This document shows positions 41,784 to 51,248 of a stretch of DNA of 64,000 nt, in pieces. The translations under genes and the position numbers were made by a program. Within the stretch, counting starts at the first letter, position 1. Each line of letters opens with the position of its first letter. The notes under the pieces are model-generated. The model made no database searches. It was not told the origin of the DNA and saw only the letters and a list, made by a program, of their open reading frames with translations. Source of the DNA: Flavobacterium sp. ASV13 (GTDB lineage Bacteria; Bacteroidota; Bacteroidia; Flavobacteriales; Flavobacteriaceae); NCBI RefSeq assembly GCF_000745775.1, contig NZ_JQJY01000002.1, forward strand, positions 186,001 to 250,000. The letters run 5' to 3'.

Positions 41784-44357
41784 TTGAAAAATAATTCCAC
41801 AAAAATAACAGCATTTATTCTAATAGCAACACTTATTTGTGCTTGTAATGCTGTAAAAAGAGTTCCAGATGGAAAAAACCTTCTTGTAAAAAATAATATT
41901 CTTGTAAACGGACAGTCTTCAAATGACGAAACTGCTTCAAATCAAATGTATCAAAAGCCAAACGGAAAGTTACTAGGCTTTAAATTACGTTTAAATTTAT
42001 ACAATTTAGCCAATTTAAACCCAGATTCTACTTATCAGGCAAAATTTGACAATCATCCTGGCCGATATGAACGTTGGTCAAAAGTACTTTCAGCAAAGCA
42101 AGTTGATCGTCTTGGTCAGTCTTTTATAAATAAAGGATTGAATGATTTCTTAAAAAACACAGGTGAAGCACCGGTAATTATTGATACCGCAAAAACAAAA
42201 AAAACGTTGCTTCGCTTAAAATACTACTATTTAAATAATGGTTTTTTTAAAGTACAAACAGACTATACTATTGATACTATCGGAATTAAAAGAGCTAAAA
42301 TTAATTACAATATTACGACTGGGCCTGCATATACATTAGACTCGATCAGAACTACGATTTTGACTCCAGCCTTAGATTCTTTGTATCACAATAGTAAAGA
42401 ACCTTCTGTCTTAAAATCTGGGAATCAATACAAAACAACAGATTTTGAGGAAGAAAAAAATCGTATTACAACTTATTTCAGAAATAATGGGGCTTACTAT
42501 TTTCAGCCTACATATGTGACTTTTGATATTGATACAATTGGCAAACAAAATAAAGCCGATGTAAACTTAATCATCAACAACAATAGCATACAAGAGAAAG
42601 ATTCCAGCCGCACAGAACCTTTTAAATTGTACAAAATCAGCGATGTAAATATTTATACTGATTATTCACCGGCTAATGCAAAATCAAAAATCAACGATAG
42701 TATTTCGTACAACAACTTTAATTTGTATGGTTATAAAAAAATCAAATACAAACCGAGAGCTATTACCGACGCTATTTTTATTACAAAAGGAAGTATTTTC
42801 TCTGACACGAGAACAACGCTTTCTTCTAGATATTTGAACAATTTAAAAATCTTCAATTATCCTTCTATACAATACGAAGTTGATAAAAGAGACTCGACCG
42901 CACAGTCTTTAATTGCCAATGTCTATTTGACACCAAGAAAAAAATACAGTTTTGGAGCAACACTTGACGTGACACACTCTAATATTCAGGATTTTGGTAT
43001 TGGGGCAAGTATTTCTGAAACTATCCGAAATGTATTTAACCGTGCTGAAACACTGGAAATTTCGGCAAGAATGAATATTGGTTCATCAAAAGACATGGCG
43101 AATCCAAATAATAATTTCTTCAATGTTTCAGAATATGGACTTGATATGAAATTAAATTTCCCAAGAATTTTAATGCCTTTTGGAACCGAAAAAATTATTC
43201 CGAAAAGGATGATTCCTTCTACATCTATATCAAGCGGTTTTTCTAAACAACGAAATATAGGTTTAGATAAAGAAAACTTTACCGGAGGAATCGCGTATAA
43301 TTGGTCCCCAAAACGTCATAACACTGCAAAATTAGAATTGCTTAACGCACAATATGTTCGAAACTTAAATCCAAACAACTATTTTAATGTTTATACATCT
43401 TCATATGATGAATTAAACGGTATTGGTAAAGACTATAATACCAAACCTATCAACTGGGGAGATACACCAGAAGAACAAGCGAGAAAAGATCTGACTATAC
43501 CTAAAGGAACTACAGGCTTTACTAATGATGTATTAACCGGGCAAACAGCCTTGCTTCCTGGAGATCCTCTGTATAGAGATGTGGAAAGTATTGAAGAACG
43601 AAGAGTTCGTTTGACTGAAAATGACTTTATTTTAGCGACAAATTATACATTCACTAAAACAACTAAAAAAGACCTAGCAGATAATACTTTCTATCAATTT
43701 AAAACCAAAATAGAATCGGCGGGGACTTTGTTATCAGCCATTTCAAACATTGCGAGTCTGCCTAAAAATACAAATGGCAATTATGAAATATTTAATTTAG
43801 AATATTCTGAATACATTAAAACCGAATTCGATTATATCAAGCATTGGGATTTTGGAAAAGAAAATGTGCTTGCGGTACGAAGCTTCTTTGGGATTGCAAT
43901 TCCTTTTGGAAACTCTAATTATATTCCGTTTTCACGAAGTTATTATTCAGGAGGTTCAAATGACAACCGTGCGTGGCAACCTTACTCATTGGGTCCGGGA
44001 AGTACAGACGCAATGGATGATTTTAATGAGGCGAATATGAAGATTGCTTTTAGTGCCGAATATCGTTTTAAAATTCTTGGAGATGTTAAAGGAGCCGTTT
44101 TTGCAGACGCCGGAAATATCTGGAATGTGCTCGATAATGTCATCGATGAGAAGGCAAAATTTTCTGGCGTAAACGATTTAGCTGAAATCGCTTTGGGCTC
44201 AGGATTTGGATTACGATACGATTTAAGCTTCTTTGTTGTTCGATTAGATTTAGGCTTCAAGACCTATAATCCGGCACATGAGAAGGGAGACAGATGGTTT
44301 AAAGAATACAATTTTGGTCACTCGGTTTTAAATTTTGGAATAAATTATCCATTCTAA
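41784..44357 (+). CDS. BamA/TamA-family (Omp85) outer-membrane lipoprotein, TamL-like
   Basis: An 857-residue protein with a TTG start, chosen because the frame is closed upstream and the promoter lies just before it. The signal peptide ends at a possible lipobox (ATLICAC, lipidated Cys about 20-22). POTRA-like repeats occupy roughly 30-400 (YYLNNGFFKV, YFRNNGAYYFQP). A C-terminal 16-strand barrel domain ends FGHSVLNFGINYPF with GDVKGAVFADAGNIWN before it. A lipidated TamA-like protein, TamL, is described in Flavobacteria and this fits. Likely role: outer-membrane protein or lipid biogenesis. Confidence 0.82.
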   Translation: MKNNSTKITAFILIATLICACNAVKRVPDGKNLLVKNNILVNGQSSNDETASNQMYQKPNGKLLGFKLRLNLYNLANLNPDSTYQAKFDNHPGRYERWSKVLSAKQVDRLGQSFINKGLNDFLKNTGEAPVIIDTAKTKKTLLRLKYYYLNNGFFKVQTDYTIDTIGIKRAKINYNITTGPAYTLDSIRTTILTPALDSLYHNSKEPSVLKSGNQYKTTDFEEEKNRITTYFRNNGAYYFQPTYVTFDIDTIGKQNKADVNLIINNNSIQEKDSSRTEPFKLYKISDVNIYTDYSPANAKSKINDSISYNNFNLYGYKKIKYKPRAITDAIFITKGSIFSDTRTTLSSRYLNNLKIFNYPSIQYEVDKRDSTAQSLIANVYLTPRKKYSFGATLDVTHSNIQDFGIGASISETIRNVFNRAETLEISARMNIGSSKDMANPNNNFFNVSEYGLDMKLNFPRILMPFGTEKIIPKRMIPSTSISSGFSKQRNIGLDKENFTGGIAYNWSPKRHNTAKLELLNAQYVRNLNPNNYFNVYTSSYDELNGIGKDYNTKPINWGDTPEEQARKDLTIPKGTTGFTNDVLTGQTALLPGDPLYRDVESIEERRVRLTENDFILATNYTFTKTTKKDLADNTFYQFKTKIESAGTLLSAISNIASLPKNTNGNYEIFNLEYSEYIKTEFDYIKHWDFGKENVLAVRSFFGIAIPFGNSNYIPFSRSYYSGGSNDNRAWQPYSLGPGSTDAMDDFNEANMKIAFSAEYRFKILGDVKGAVFADAGNIWNVLDNVIDEKAKFSGVNDLAEIALGSGFGLRYDLSFFVVRLDLGFKTYNPAHEKGDRWFKEYNFGHSVLNFGINYPF

Positions 44358-44371
44358 TGCTAATTAATTCT

Positions 44372-44379
44372 TATTTTTG
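44372..44379 (+). promoter_or_regulatory. fbaA promoter -7 box
   Basis: TATTTTTG is an exact match, followed by GCAACC and then the fbaA ATG about 38 nt later. Confidence 0.7.
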
Positions 44380-44417
44380 CAACCTAAAAACTAAAAACAA
44401 CTATAAAAAAAATTACA

Positions 44418-45485
44418 ATGGCACACAATATCAAACCAGGAGTTGCTACAGGAGACCAAGTTCAGGAGATTTTTAACTATGCAAAAGAAAAAGGATTTGC
44501 ACTTCCTGCAGTAAACGTTACTGGATCAAGCACAATCAACGGTGTACTTGAAACTGCAGCAAAACTTAACGCACCAGTTATTATTCAATTTTCTAACGGA
44601 GGAGCACAATTCAACGCTGGAAAAGGATTATCTAACGCAGGTGAAAAAGCGGCTATCGCTGGAGGAATCGCTGGAGCAAAACATATTCACACTTTGGCAG
44701 AAGCTTACGGTGCAACTGTAATTTTACACACTGACCACTGCGCAAAAAAATTATTGCCTTGGATTGATGGTTTATTAGATGCTTCTGAAAAACATTTCGC
44801 AGAAACAGGAAAACCATTATTCAGTTCTCATATGATCGATTTGTCTGAGGAGCCAATCGAAGAAAACATCGAGATCTGTAAAGAGTATTTAGCAAGAATG
44901 AGCAAAATGGGTATGACATTAGAAATCGAGCTTGGTATTACAGGTGGTGAAGAAGATGGTGTTGACAACTCTGATGTTGATAGCTCAAAATTATATACTC
45001 AACCAGAAGAAGTAGCTTACGCTTACGAAGAATTATCTAAAGTAAGTCCTAAATTTACAATTGCAGCTGCTTTCGGAAACGTTCACGGTGTTTACAAACC
45101 AGGAAACGTAAAATTAACTCCAAAAATCTTAAAAAATTCTCAGGATTTCGTACAAAACAAATTCAACACAGGACACAATCCAGTTGATTTCGTTTTCCAC
45201 GGAGGTTCAGGTTCTACACTTGAAGAAATTAGAGAAGGAATTAGCTACGGAGTTATCAAAATGAACATCGATACAGATTTACAATTTGCATATACTGAAG
45301 GAATTCGTGATTATATGGTTAAAAACCTTGACTATTTAAAATCTCAAATTGGTAACCCAGAAGGTGCTGATGCTCCAAACAAAAAATATTACGATCCAAG
45401 AAGATGGGTTCGTGAAAGCGAAGTAACATTCAACGCAAGACTTGAACAAGCTTTTGCTGATTTAAATAACGTAAACACGCTTTAA
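44418..45485 (+). CDS. fbaA: class II fructose-bisphosphate aldolase
   Basis: A 355-residue zinc-dependent aldolase of glycolysis and gluconeogenesis. Zinc-ligand and signature segments are HTDHCAKK, the glutamate-rich LEIELGITGGEEDGVDNSD, AFGNVHGVYKPGNV, and FVFHGGSGSTLEEIREGISYGVIKMNIDTDLQ (each as position markers). The class IIA length of about 355 fits FbaA. The gene has AT-poor, Lys/Glu-optimised codons as expected for a highly expressed enzyme. A single promoter precedes it. Confidence 0.96.
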   Translation: MAHNIKPGVATGDQVQEIFNYAKEKGFALPAVNVTGSSTINGVLETAAKLNAPVIIQFSNGGAQFNAGKGLSNAGEKAAIAGGIAGAKHIHTLAEAYGATVILHTDHCAKKLLPWIDGLLDASEKHFAETGKPLFSSHMIDLSEEPIEENIEICKEYLARMSKMGMTLEIELGITGGEEDGVDNSDVDSSKLYTQPEEVAYAYEELSKVSPKFTIAAAFGNVHGVYKPGNVKLTPKILKNSQDFVQNKFNTGHNPVDFVFHGGSGSTLEEIREGISYGVIKMNIDTDLQFAYTEGIRDYMVKNLDYLKSQIGNPEGADAPNKKYYDPRRWVRESEVTFNARLEQAFADLNNVNTL

Positions 45486-45594
45486 AATTTAGATTTCTGA
45501 TTTTAGATTTCAGACTTCTAAAAAAGCCTGAAATCTAATTTTTGAAATAGGATTGAAATCTAAACTTTAAAATCTACATTCTAAAATTAAAAAA

Positions 45595-46449
45595 ATGGCT
45601 TGGTTTAAAAGACAAGAAAAAGGGATTACGACCGCTACAGAAGACAAGATGGACGTTCCGAAAGGATTGTGGTACAAATCTCCAACTGGAAAAATTATTG
45701 ATGCAGACGAATTAGCGAGAAACTTATTCGTAAGCCCTGAAGATGATTTTCACGTTCGAATTGGAAGCGCAACCTATTTTGAAATTTTATTCGACAACAA
45801 CGAATTTGTTGAGTTAGATAAAAACATGACATCAAAAGATCCTCTGCATTTTGTGGATACAAAGAAATATGCAGAAAGATTGAAAGATGTAATGGAAAAA
45901 ACTCATCTTAAAGACGCTGTACGTACGGGAGTAGGAAAATCTAAAGGAAGAGAACTTGTAATTTGCTGTATGGATTTCGCTTTTATTGGTGGATCTATGG
46001 GAGCTGTTGTAGGTGAAAAAATTGCAAGAGGAATTGATCACGCGATCAAAAACAAACTTCCTTTTGTAATGATTTCTAAATCTGGTGGAGCTCGTATGAT
46101 GGAAGCTGCTTATTCTTTAATGCAATTAGCAAAAACTTCTGTAAAACTGGCTCAATTAGCTGAAGCTAAATTACCTTACATTTCTCTTTGTACAGACCCT
46201 ACAACGGGTGGAACAACTGCATCTTACGCAATGTTAGGAGATATCAATATCTCTGAGCCGGGCGCTTTGATTGGTTTTGCTGGTCCACGTGTTGTTCGTG
46301 ACACTACAGGAAAAGATTTACCAGAAGGTTTCCAAACTGCTGAGTTTCTTTTAGAGCACGGTTTCTTAGACTTTATCACGCCTAGAAAAGAATTGAAAGA
46401 TAAGATTAACTTATATATCGATTTGATTCAAAATAATGATATTCGATAG
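45595..46449 (+). CDS. accD: acetyl-CoA carboxylase carboxyltransferase beta subunit, without the zinc ribbon cysteines
   Basis: A 284-residue AccD that transfers the carboxyl group from biotin to acetyl-CoA in fatty-acid synthesis. The crotonase-like core is intact ([35 protein letters not shown], [29 protein letters not shown]). The N-terminal zinc ribbon is present in outline ([21 protein letters not shown]) but the four zinc Cys of E. coli AccD are replaced or deleted: SPTG for CxxC and SPED for CPKC. It still aligns end to end. It lies about 110 bp downstream of fbaA. Confidence 0.95.
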   Translation: MAWFKRQEKGITTATEDKMDVPKGLWYKSPTGKIIDADELARNLFVSPEDDFHVRIGSATYFEILFDNNEFVELDKNMTSKDPLHFVDTKKYAERLKDVMEKTHLKDAVRTGVGKSKGRELVICCMDFAFIGGSMGAVVGEKIARGIDHAIKNKLPFVMISKSGGARMMEAAYSLMQLAKTSVKLAQLAEAKLPYISLCTDPTTGGTTASYAMLGDINISEPGALIGFAGPRVVRDTTGKDLPEGFQTAEFLLEHGFLDFITPRKELKDKINLYIDLIQNNDIR

Positions 46450-46472
46450 TTTTTTAAACTATACAAAATAGA

Positions 46473-46506
46473 AAATCCCAAGAAATCACTTCTTGGGATT
46501 TTTTTA
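46473..46506 (+). terminator. terminator of accD
   Basis: AATCCCAAGAA and TTCTTGGGATT form an 11-bp stem followed by T7. It overlaps a possible TTG start of the next gene, which argues for the ATG at 46532. Confidence 0.85.
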
Positions 46507-46531
46507 TATCTTTATTTTAAATCTTATTTCT

Positions 46532-47149
46532 ATGTGGAGACCTTTAATTGGTTTTATGATTTGTTTTCTTCTTTGGAATTGCGCCAAAAAAGAAGACCAG
46601 GCAATTGAACATAATTTTACTTATATTATTTCATATGAAAATAAAAAACTTCAAAAACATAGTGATTCATTAAAAAACAGCAACAGTAATCTAATCGTAA
46701 TACCACCTCGAAGAATTTATGGTGAAAGCCAGCTTATAATTGATAAAAAAGGAAATTTTTATTTCTATCAAAGAGATAATATAGTAAAAATGTGCGGTAC
46801 TCGCTCTCCATATGATACTCTTCCTCATCTTATAGGCTTAAAACCCAATGACATTGTTCGAATACCTCAAAAGAGTTTAAATGATTTTCTTTCTGAAAAC
46901 ATACTTACTAAAGAAAAAGACAGACGAATTTTAACGATTGCATCTCAATGTGACACTATTAAAAACAGTTCTCTTTTTAATTTCATAAATAAAAACAATA
47001 TAGACACATACTTAATCAGAAGAACTACTCAAGAAGAAGATACGGTTCTTAAATATAAAAAAAACAATAAATTTTATTATTCCGAAGATATTAAATGGGA
47101 TGAGAACAAAATACAGCTTCCTTTTACAAAACCAAAATTAAACCATTAA
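46532..47149 (+). CDS. putative lipoprotein of unknown function
   Basis: About 205 residues. The ATG at 46532 is preferred since an upstream TTG lies inside the accD terminator. A short hydrophobic leader (MWRPLIGFMICFLLWNC) ends in Cys17, possibly lipidated although the -1 residue is Asn. The remainder is Lys/Asn/Ile-rich and has no motif that I know. The higher A/T content and charge differ from the enzymes around it, as in many species-specific lipoproteins. It is monocistronic. Confidence 0.6.
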   Translation: MWRPLIGFMICFLLWNCAKKEDQAIEHNFTYIISYENKKLQKHSDSLKNSNSNLIVIPPRRIYGESQLIIDKKGNFYFYQRDNIVKMCGTRSPYDTLPHLIGLKPNDIVRIPQKSLNDFLSENILTKEKDRRILTIASQCDTIKNSSLFNFINKNNIDTYLIRRTTQEEDTVLKYKKNNKFYYSEDIKWDENKIQLPFTKPKLNH

Positions 47150-47154
47150 AACAA

Positions 47155-47270
47155 ACACATATCGTTCCTACGGAACTTCTGAACGCGGAATTTCATTTTT
47201 CAACGGAATAAATTCCGTCGCTACCAATATTTCATTCCTACGGAATTTTTCATTTCCTAAATACAATCTT
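47155..47270. repeat. intergenic repeat with TTCCTACGGAA units
   Basis: TTCCTACGGAA occurs twice (about 47165 and 47231) and is itself palindromic. ACGGAATAAATTCCGT lies between them, followed by CGCTACCAATATTTCATT. This wording matches a dispersed Bacteroidota intergenic repeat that I recall from related genomes. It lies between converging genes. Confidence 0.55.
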
Positions 47271-47274
47271 TAAA

Positions 47275-48162
47275 TTACCCCGCTTTTTTCAAATCCTTTT
47301 TTAATTCTTTTTCTGCAATTTTAAAAACTAATTTTTCACGCCAGATTGCATAACGTTCTCTAAAAACAACCTTAATAGCACTGTCAACTGCACCGTGCAT
47401 AAATAAACTCCAAACGCTTGCAATTTTTCGAGAAATCGATGAATCCCAAGCACGAAGTGTTAAAGAAAAAGAACCGTCTATATATCGCATCCAGTGCCAC
47501 ATTCCCGTTGGCATAAACAAAGTATCGCCATGTTCCAGAAAAACCTCATATCCTTCAACACCTTTTAGCGCAGGAAATTTTTCAAAATCAGGATTTGCTA
47601 CATCATAATCTTCTAATGCGTAAGTTGTATTTGGAAGACAATAAAGTCGTTTTTTCCATTTATTGTCAAATAGTATGATATGTTTTCGTCCTCCAAAATG
47701 AGTATGAAAAAGATGCGGCAAATCAATGTCATAATGCAAAAAAGTAATTGCCTTTGAGCCTCCAAAAAACATGGCTGGCATGCTTTCTATAAAACCGCCC
47801 ATTAATTCTTTCGGAATTTTTACATCGTCAATTAATTCGGGTCTGTGTTTGAAAAGATTGAAGAAAAAAATACGCAGTTGTGTTGGCTCACGTTTTATCA
47901 AATCAAGATACTCGCCAAATTTCATACTCGCAATCGAAGCATTGATTACTTTTTTCGGATCTGCTTTTGAATTATCTACCAATTTAACCTCAATATCACC
48001 TGCAATCTGCTTAAAATATTCTGTTGACCATTTTTCTCTTGCAGGCCAGTCTTTTGTAAGCCCTTTTATGATTAAAGGCTTTCTTTTATCCAAATAATTC
48101 TTTTTAAAATCCTCTTTGGAAATAGACTCAACAGTATCAACAGATTTAAGGTTAAAGCTCAT
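47275..48162 (-). CDS. JmjC/cupin_8-like Fe(II)/2-oxoglutarate-dependent oxygenase-type protein
   Basis: A 295-residue protein of the cupin-like FIH/JMJD5 type. The metal triad is His143 and Asp145 in FLHYDIDL and His223 in TGMWHWMRY. The jelly-roll core (RKHIILFDNKW, GDTLFMPTGMWHW) is clear. N-terminal KPLIIKGLTKDWPA is typical. Bacterial members hydroxylate ribosomal or other proteins or small molecules; the substrate here is unknown. There is a basic C-terminal tail (KELKKDLKKAG). It is a single gene on the minus strand. Confidence 0.85.
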   Translation of the reverse strand: MSFNLKSVDTVESISKEDFKKNYLDKRKPLIIKGLTKDWPAREKWSTEYFKQIAGDIEVKLVDNSKADPKKVINASIASMKFGEYLDLIKREPTQLRIFFFNLFKHRPELIDDVKIPKELMGGFIESMPAMFFGGSKAITFLHYDIDLPHLFHTHFGGRKHIILFDNKWKKRLYCLPNTTYALEDYDVANPDFEKFPALKGVEGYEVFLEHGDTLFMPTGMWHWMRYIDGSFSLTLRAWDSSISRKIASVWSLFMHGAVDSAIKVVFRERYAIWREKLVFKIAEKELKKDLKKAG

Positions 48163-48251
48163 TTATTTAGCGATTTAAGTTCTTACTCTATCAAAAGTAT
48201 CTAATTATTTTTACGCATCAAAATTTACAGTAAAATAACACAAAAACAATA

Positions 48252-49499
48252 TTACATTCCTGTTCTAATCGCTTCAACCGGATCGAGATTTGCTGCTGAA
48301 ACTGCTGGAAGGATACCTGAAATTATACCTACGAAAATGGACAATCCTGCTCCAATAAAGATATTCCAGAAACTTAAAACAAATTCGAATTCTAATAAAT
48401 TAGTCAAAAGAAGCGAAAGAAGCCAAACAATAAACAAACCAATTATACCGCCAATTAAACAAAGCATAACAGCTTCAAATAAAAATTGAAATAATATAAA
48501 ACGGTTTTTTGCTCCTAATGATTTTTGAATTCCAATTAAATTAGTACGTTCTTTAACAGAAACAAACATAATATTCGCAACTCCAAAACCACCAACTAAA
48601 AAGGAAAAAATACTGATAAAAATTCCGGCAGTTCTTAAAGTACCCAAAATTCCATCAATAAAATCAGTAAAACCAGAAAGGACATTTACAAAGAAATTAT
48701 CCATTTCGCCTGCTTTCATGCCACGAGTGGCACGAAGTTTTTGCGCAACTTCAGCTTTATAAGCATCCATATCTACACCTTTAACAGGCTTCAAAACTAT
48801 TACTGGCGTCATCGCATCACTATCGCCATACATGCGTCGAAGGAAATTTGCAGGCAAATAAACCGAAGTATCATTACTATCCCCAAAAAATCCTGCTCCT
48901 TGTTTTGCAATTACACCAATAACCGTAAAACGCTGTCCGTACAAACGAATATTTTTTCCGAGAGGATCACTTGTTCCAAAAAGTCCTTCGGCAATATCAT
49001 ATCCCAAAACAATTACAGCCGTTCCTGAGTTAGATTCAGATTCATTGTAAAATCTTCCTTTATCAAAACTTAATCCGTCAATATCGACCATTTCAAATGA
49101 AGATGGAATAATGTTCACATCGGCAACAGTTTTCGAATCGTACTTTAAACTTTCTCTGGCTACAAAAAGCTGATAACCTACCTGATCGGTGTTATTTAGC
49201 GAATTTTTCAAACCAATATATTCATCATATTTTACATTTGGGAACTGCTCTCTCTTCCATTGTGGAATTTCAGATGGACCAAAGCAATATTTCATTAAAT
49301 AAATCGTATTTTTATCTAAACTGCTCAAATCTTTAGAAATTTTTCTATCTAAAGAATCGACGGCAGCCAAAACAGCAATAATCGAAAAAATACCAATTGT
49401 AACCCCCAAGAGCGACAATAAAGTTCTTAATTTATTATTTCGTAAAGCATTTATAGCAAAGCTCAGACTTTCTTTTAATAATCGAAGGTAAAGAAGCAT
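48252..49499 (-). CDS. MacB/FtsX-type ABC transporter permease
   Basis: A 415-residue permease. One N-terminal TM helix (RTLLSLLGVTIGIFSIIAVL) precedes a large periplasmic MacB_PCD domain (about 45-270). Three C-terminal TM helices follow, around FISIFSFLVGGFGVANIMFVSV, LFEAVMLCLIGGIIGLFIVW and the last near 375. The end LDPVEAIRTGM is the family's standard. Such proteins work as mechanotransmission pumps with an ATPase and often a MacA-like adaptor. Neither is adjacent here, so the ATPase must be encoded elsewhere. Confidence 0.9.
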   Translation of the reverse strand: MLLYLRLLKESLSFAINALRNNKLRTLLSLLGVTIGIFSIIAVLAAVDSLDRKISKDLSSLDKNTIYLMKYCFGPSEIPQWKREQFPNVKYDEYIGLKNSLNNTDQVGYQLFVARESLKYDSKTVADVNIIPSSFEMVDIDGLSFDKGRFYNESESNSGTAVIVLGYDIAEGLFGTSDPLGKNIRLYGQRFTVIGVIAKQGAGFFGDSNDTSVYLPANFLRRMYGDSDAMTPVIVLKPVKGVDMDAYKAEVAQKLRATRGMKAGEMDNFFVNVLSGFTDFIDGILGTLRTAGIFISIFSFLVGGFGVANIMFVSVKERTNLIGIQKSLGAKNRFILFQFLFEAVMLCLIGGIIGLFIVWLLSLLLTNLLEFEFVLSFWNIFIGAGLSIFVGIISGILPAVSAANLDPVEAIRTGM

Positions 49500-49632
49500 A
49501 TAGTAGTATTTTTCAATAAAGTAAAATTCAATAATTTAAAATCAAAAACCTAATAAAAGTTAACTTACTCATCAGTAGATTTTTTTAGCATAATGTTACA
49601 TTAATTTTCTTTAAAATAATATTTAAAAAAAC

Positions 49633-49640
49633 TACTTTTG
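49633..49640 (+). promoter_or_regulatory. purH promoter -7 box
   Basis: TACTTTTG is an exact match followed by CAGTC, 25 nt before the purH ATG. Confidence 0.65.
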
Positions 49641-49665
49641 CAGTCTCAAAAATCATAACTACACA

Positions 49666-51192
49666 ATGAGCACAACTAAAAAAATACAATCAGCATTAAT
49701 TTCTGTTTTTTCGAAAGATGGATTAGAGCCAATCGTTAGAAAATTACACGAACAAAATGTAACACTTTACTCTACTGGAGGAACTGAAGATTTCATTAAA
49801 AACCTTGGAATTCCAGTAGTTCCTGTTGAAGATATTACTTCTTTTCCAGAAATTCTTGGAGGAAGAGTAAAAACATTGCACCCGAAAATTTTTGGAGGAA
49901 TTCTAAACCGTCAGGATAACGAGAGCGATGTTCAACAAATGAAAGAATTTGACATTCCTCAAATTGATTTGGTAATTGTTGATTTGTATCCTTTTGAAAA
50001 AACAGTTGCTTCAGGTGCAAGCGAACAAGATATCATCGAAAAAATTGATATCGGCGGAATTTCACTAATCCGTGCAGGTGCTAAAAATTTCAAAGACACT
50101 GTAATTGTTGCTTCAGTCAACGAATACAGTCTTCTTTTAGATTTGATTACAGAGCAAGACGGAGCAACAACTCTTGAAAACAGAAGATTGTTGGCTACAA
50201 AAGCATTCCACGTTTCTTCTCATTACGACGGAGCTATTTTTAATTATTTCAACACAGACGAGACTATTTACAAAGAAAGCATTGCAAACGGTCAAGTTTT
50301 AAGATACGGTGAAAACCCTCACCAAAAAGGTTTCTTCTTTGGAGATTTTGACGCAATATTCAACAAAATTCACGGAAAAGAATTATCATACAATAATTTA
50401 TTAGATGTTGATGCTGCAGTAAATTTAATTGCTGAATTTAAAACTGACGGACCAACGTTCGCGATTTTAAAACACAATAATGCTTGCGGATTGGCTTCTA
50501 GAAAAACAATCAGCGAAGCTTATTTAGCAGCTTTGGCTTGTGATCCTACTTCTGCTTTTGGAGGAGTGTTAATTTCTAACACAAAAATTGATTTAGAAAC
50601 TGCACAGGAAATCAACAAATTATTCTGCGAAGTGGTAATCGCTCCAGCATATGATAATGAAGCAGTTACTGTTTTACAAGAGAAGAAAAACAGAATCATT
50701 TTAATTCAAAATGAAGTTGAATTACCAAATCGTCAAGTAAGAACTTGTCTTAATGGTTTGTTAATTCAGGACAGAAATAATATTACGGATAATAAAGAGC
50801 ATTTAAAAACCGTTACAATAACAGAACCTACTGCTCAGGAGATCGAAGATTTGATCTTTGCTTCGAAAATTTGCAAGAATACAAAATCAAACACTATTGT
50901 ATTCGCAAAAAACGGAACACTAATTTCATCAGGTACAGGTCAGACATCAAGAGTCGATGCATTAATGCAGGCTGTAGACAAAGCGAAAGCATTTGGATTT
51001 GATTTAACTGGAGCTTCAATGGCGAGTGATGCATTTTTCCCATTTCCGGACTGTGTAGAATTAGCTAAAAAAGCAGGAATTACTGCTGTAATTCAGCCAG
51101 GAGGTTCGATAAAAGACGAATTAAGCATAAATTATTGCAACGAAAATAATCTTGCAATGGTATTTACAGGAACGCGTCATTTTAAACATTAA
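49666..51192 (+). CDS. purH: bifunctional AICAR formyltransferase / IMP cyclohydrolase
   Basis: A 508-residue enzyme for the last two steps of purine synthesis to IMP. The N-terminal MGS/IMP-cyclohydrolase domain has FPEILGGRVKTLHPKIFGGIL. The C-terminal formyltransferase domain includes YGENPHQKG, LKHNNACGLA (catalytic His/Asn region), DPTSAFGGVL and DAFFPFPDCVE. Complete and of normal length. It is followed after 56 bp by mreB, which has its own -7 box. Confidence 0.96.
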   Translation: MSTTKKIQSALISVFSKDGLEPIVRKLHEQNVTLYSTGGTEDFIKNLGIPVVPVEDITSFPEILGGRVKTLHPKIFGGILNRQDNESDVQQMKEFDIPQIDLVIVDLYPFEKTVASGASEQDIIEKIDIGGISLIRAGAKNFKDTVIVASVNEYSLLLDLITEQDGATTLENRRLLATKAFHVSSHYDGAIFNYFNTDETIYKESIANGQVLRYGENPHQKGFFFGDFDAIFNKIHGKELSYNNLLDVDAAVNLIAEFKTDGPTFAILKHNNACGLASRKTISEAYLAALACDPTSAFGGVLISNTKIDLETAQEINKLFCEVVIAPAYDNEAVTVLQEKKNRIILIQNEVELPNRQVRTCLNGLLIQDRNNITDNKEHLKTVTITEPTAQEIEDLIFASKICKNTKSNTIVFAKNGTLISSGTGQTSRVDALMQAVDKAKAFGFDLTGASMASDAFFPFPDCVELAKKAGITAVIQPGGSIKDELSINYCNENNLAMVFTGTRHFKH

Positions 51193-51198
51193 TTTGTT

Positions 51199-51206
51199 TA
51201 ACTTTG
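51199..51206 (+). promoter_or_regulatory. mreB promoter -7 box
   Basis: TAACTTTG matches TAnnTTTG exactly, just after the purH stop codon, giving a leader of about 35-40 nt for mreB. Confidence 0.6.
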
Positions 51207-51248
51207 TTCGATAAATAATTTATAACATTTTAAACCCCTAAAAAACTT

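Noticed and set aside
46493..46531. TTG start extending the lipoprotein after accD
   Set aside because: It is inside the accD terminator hairpin.
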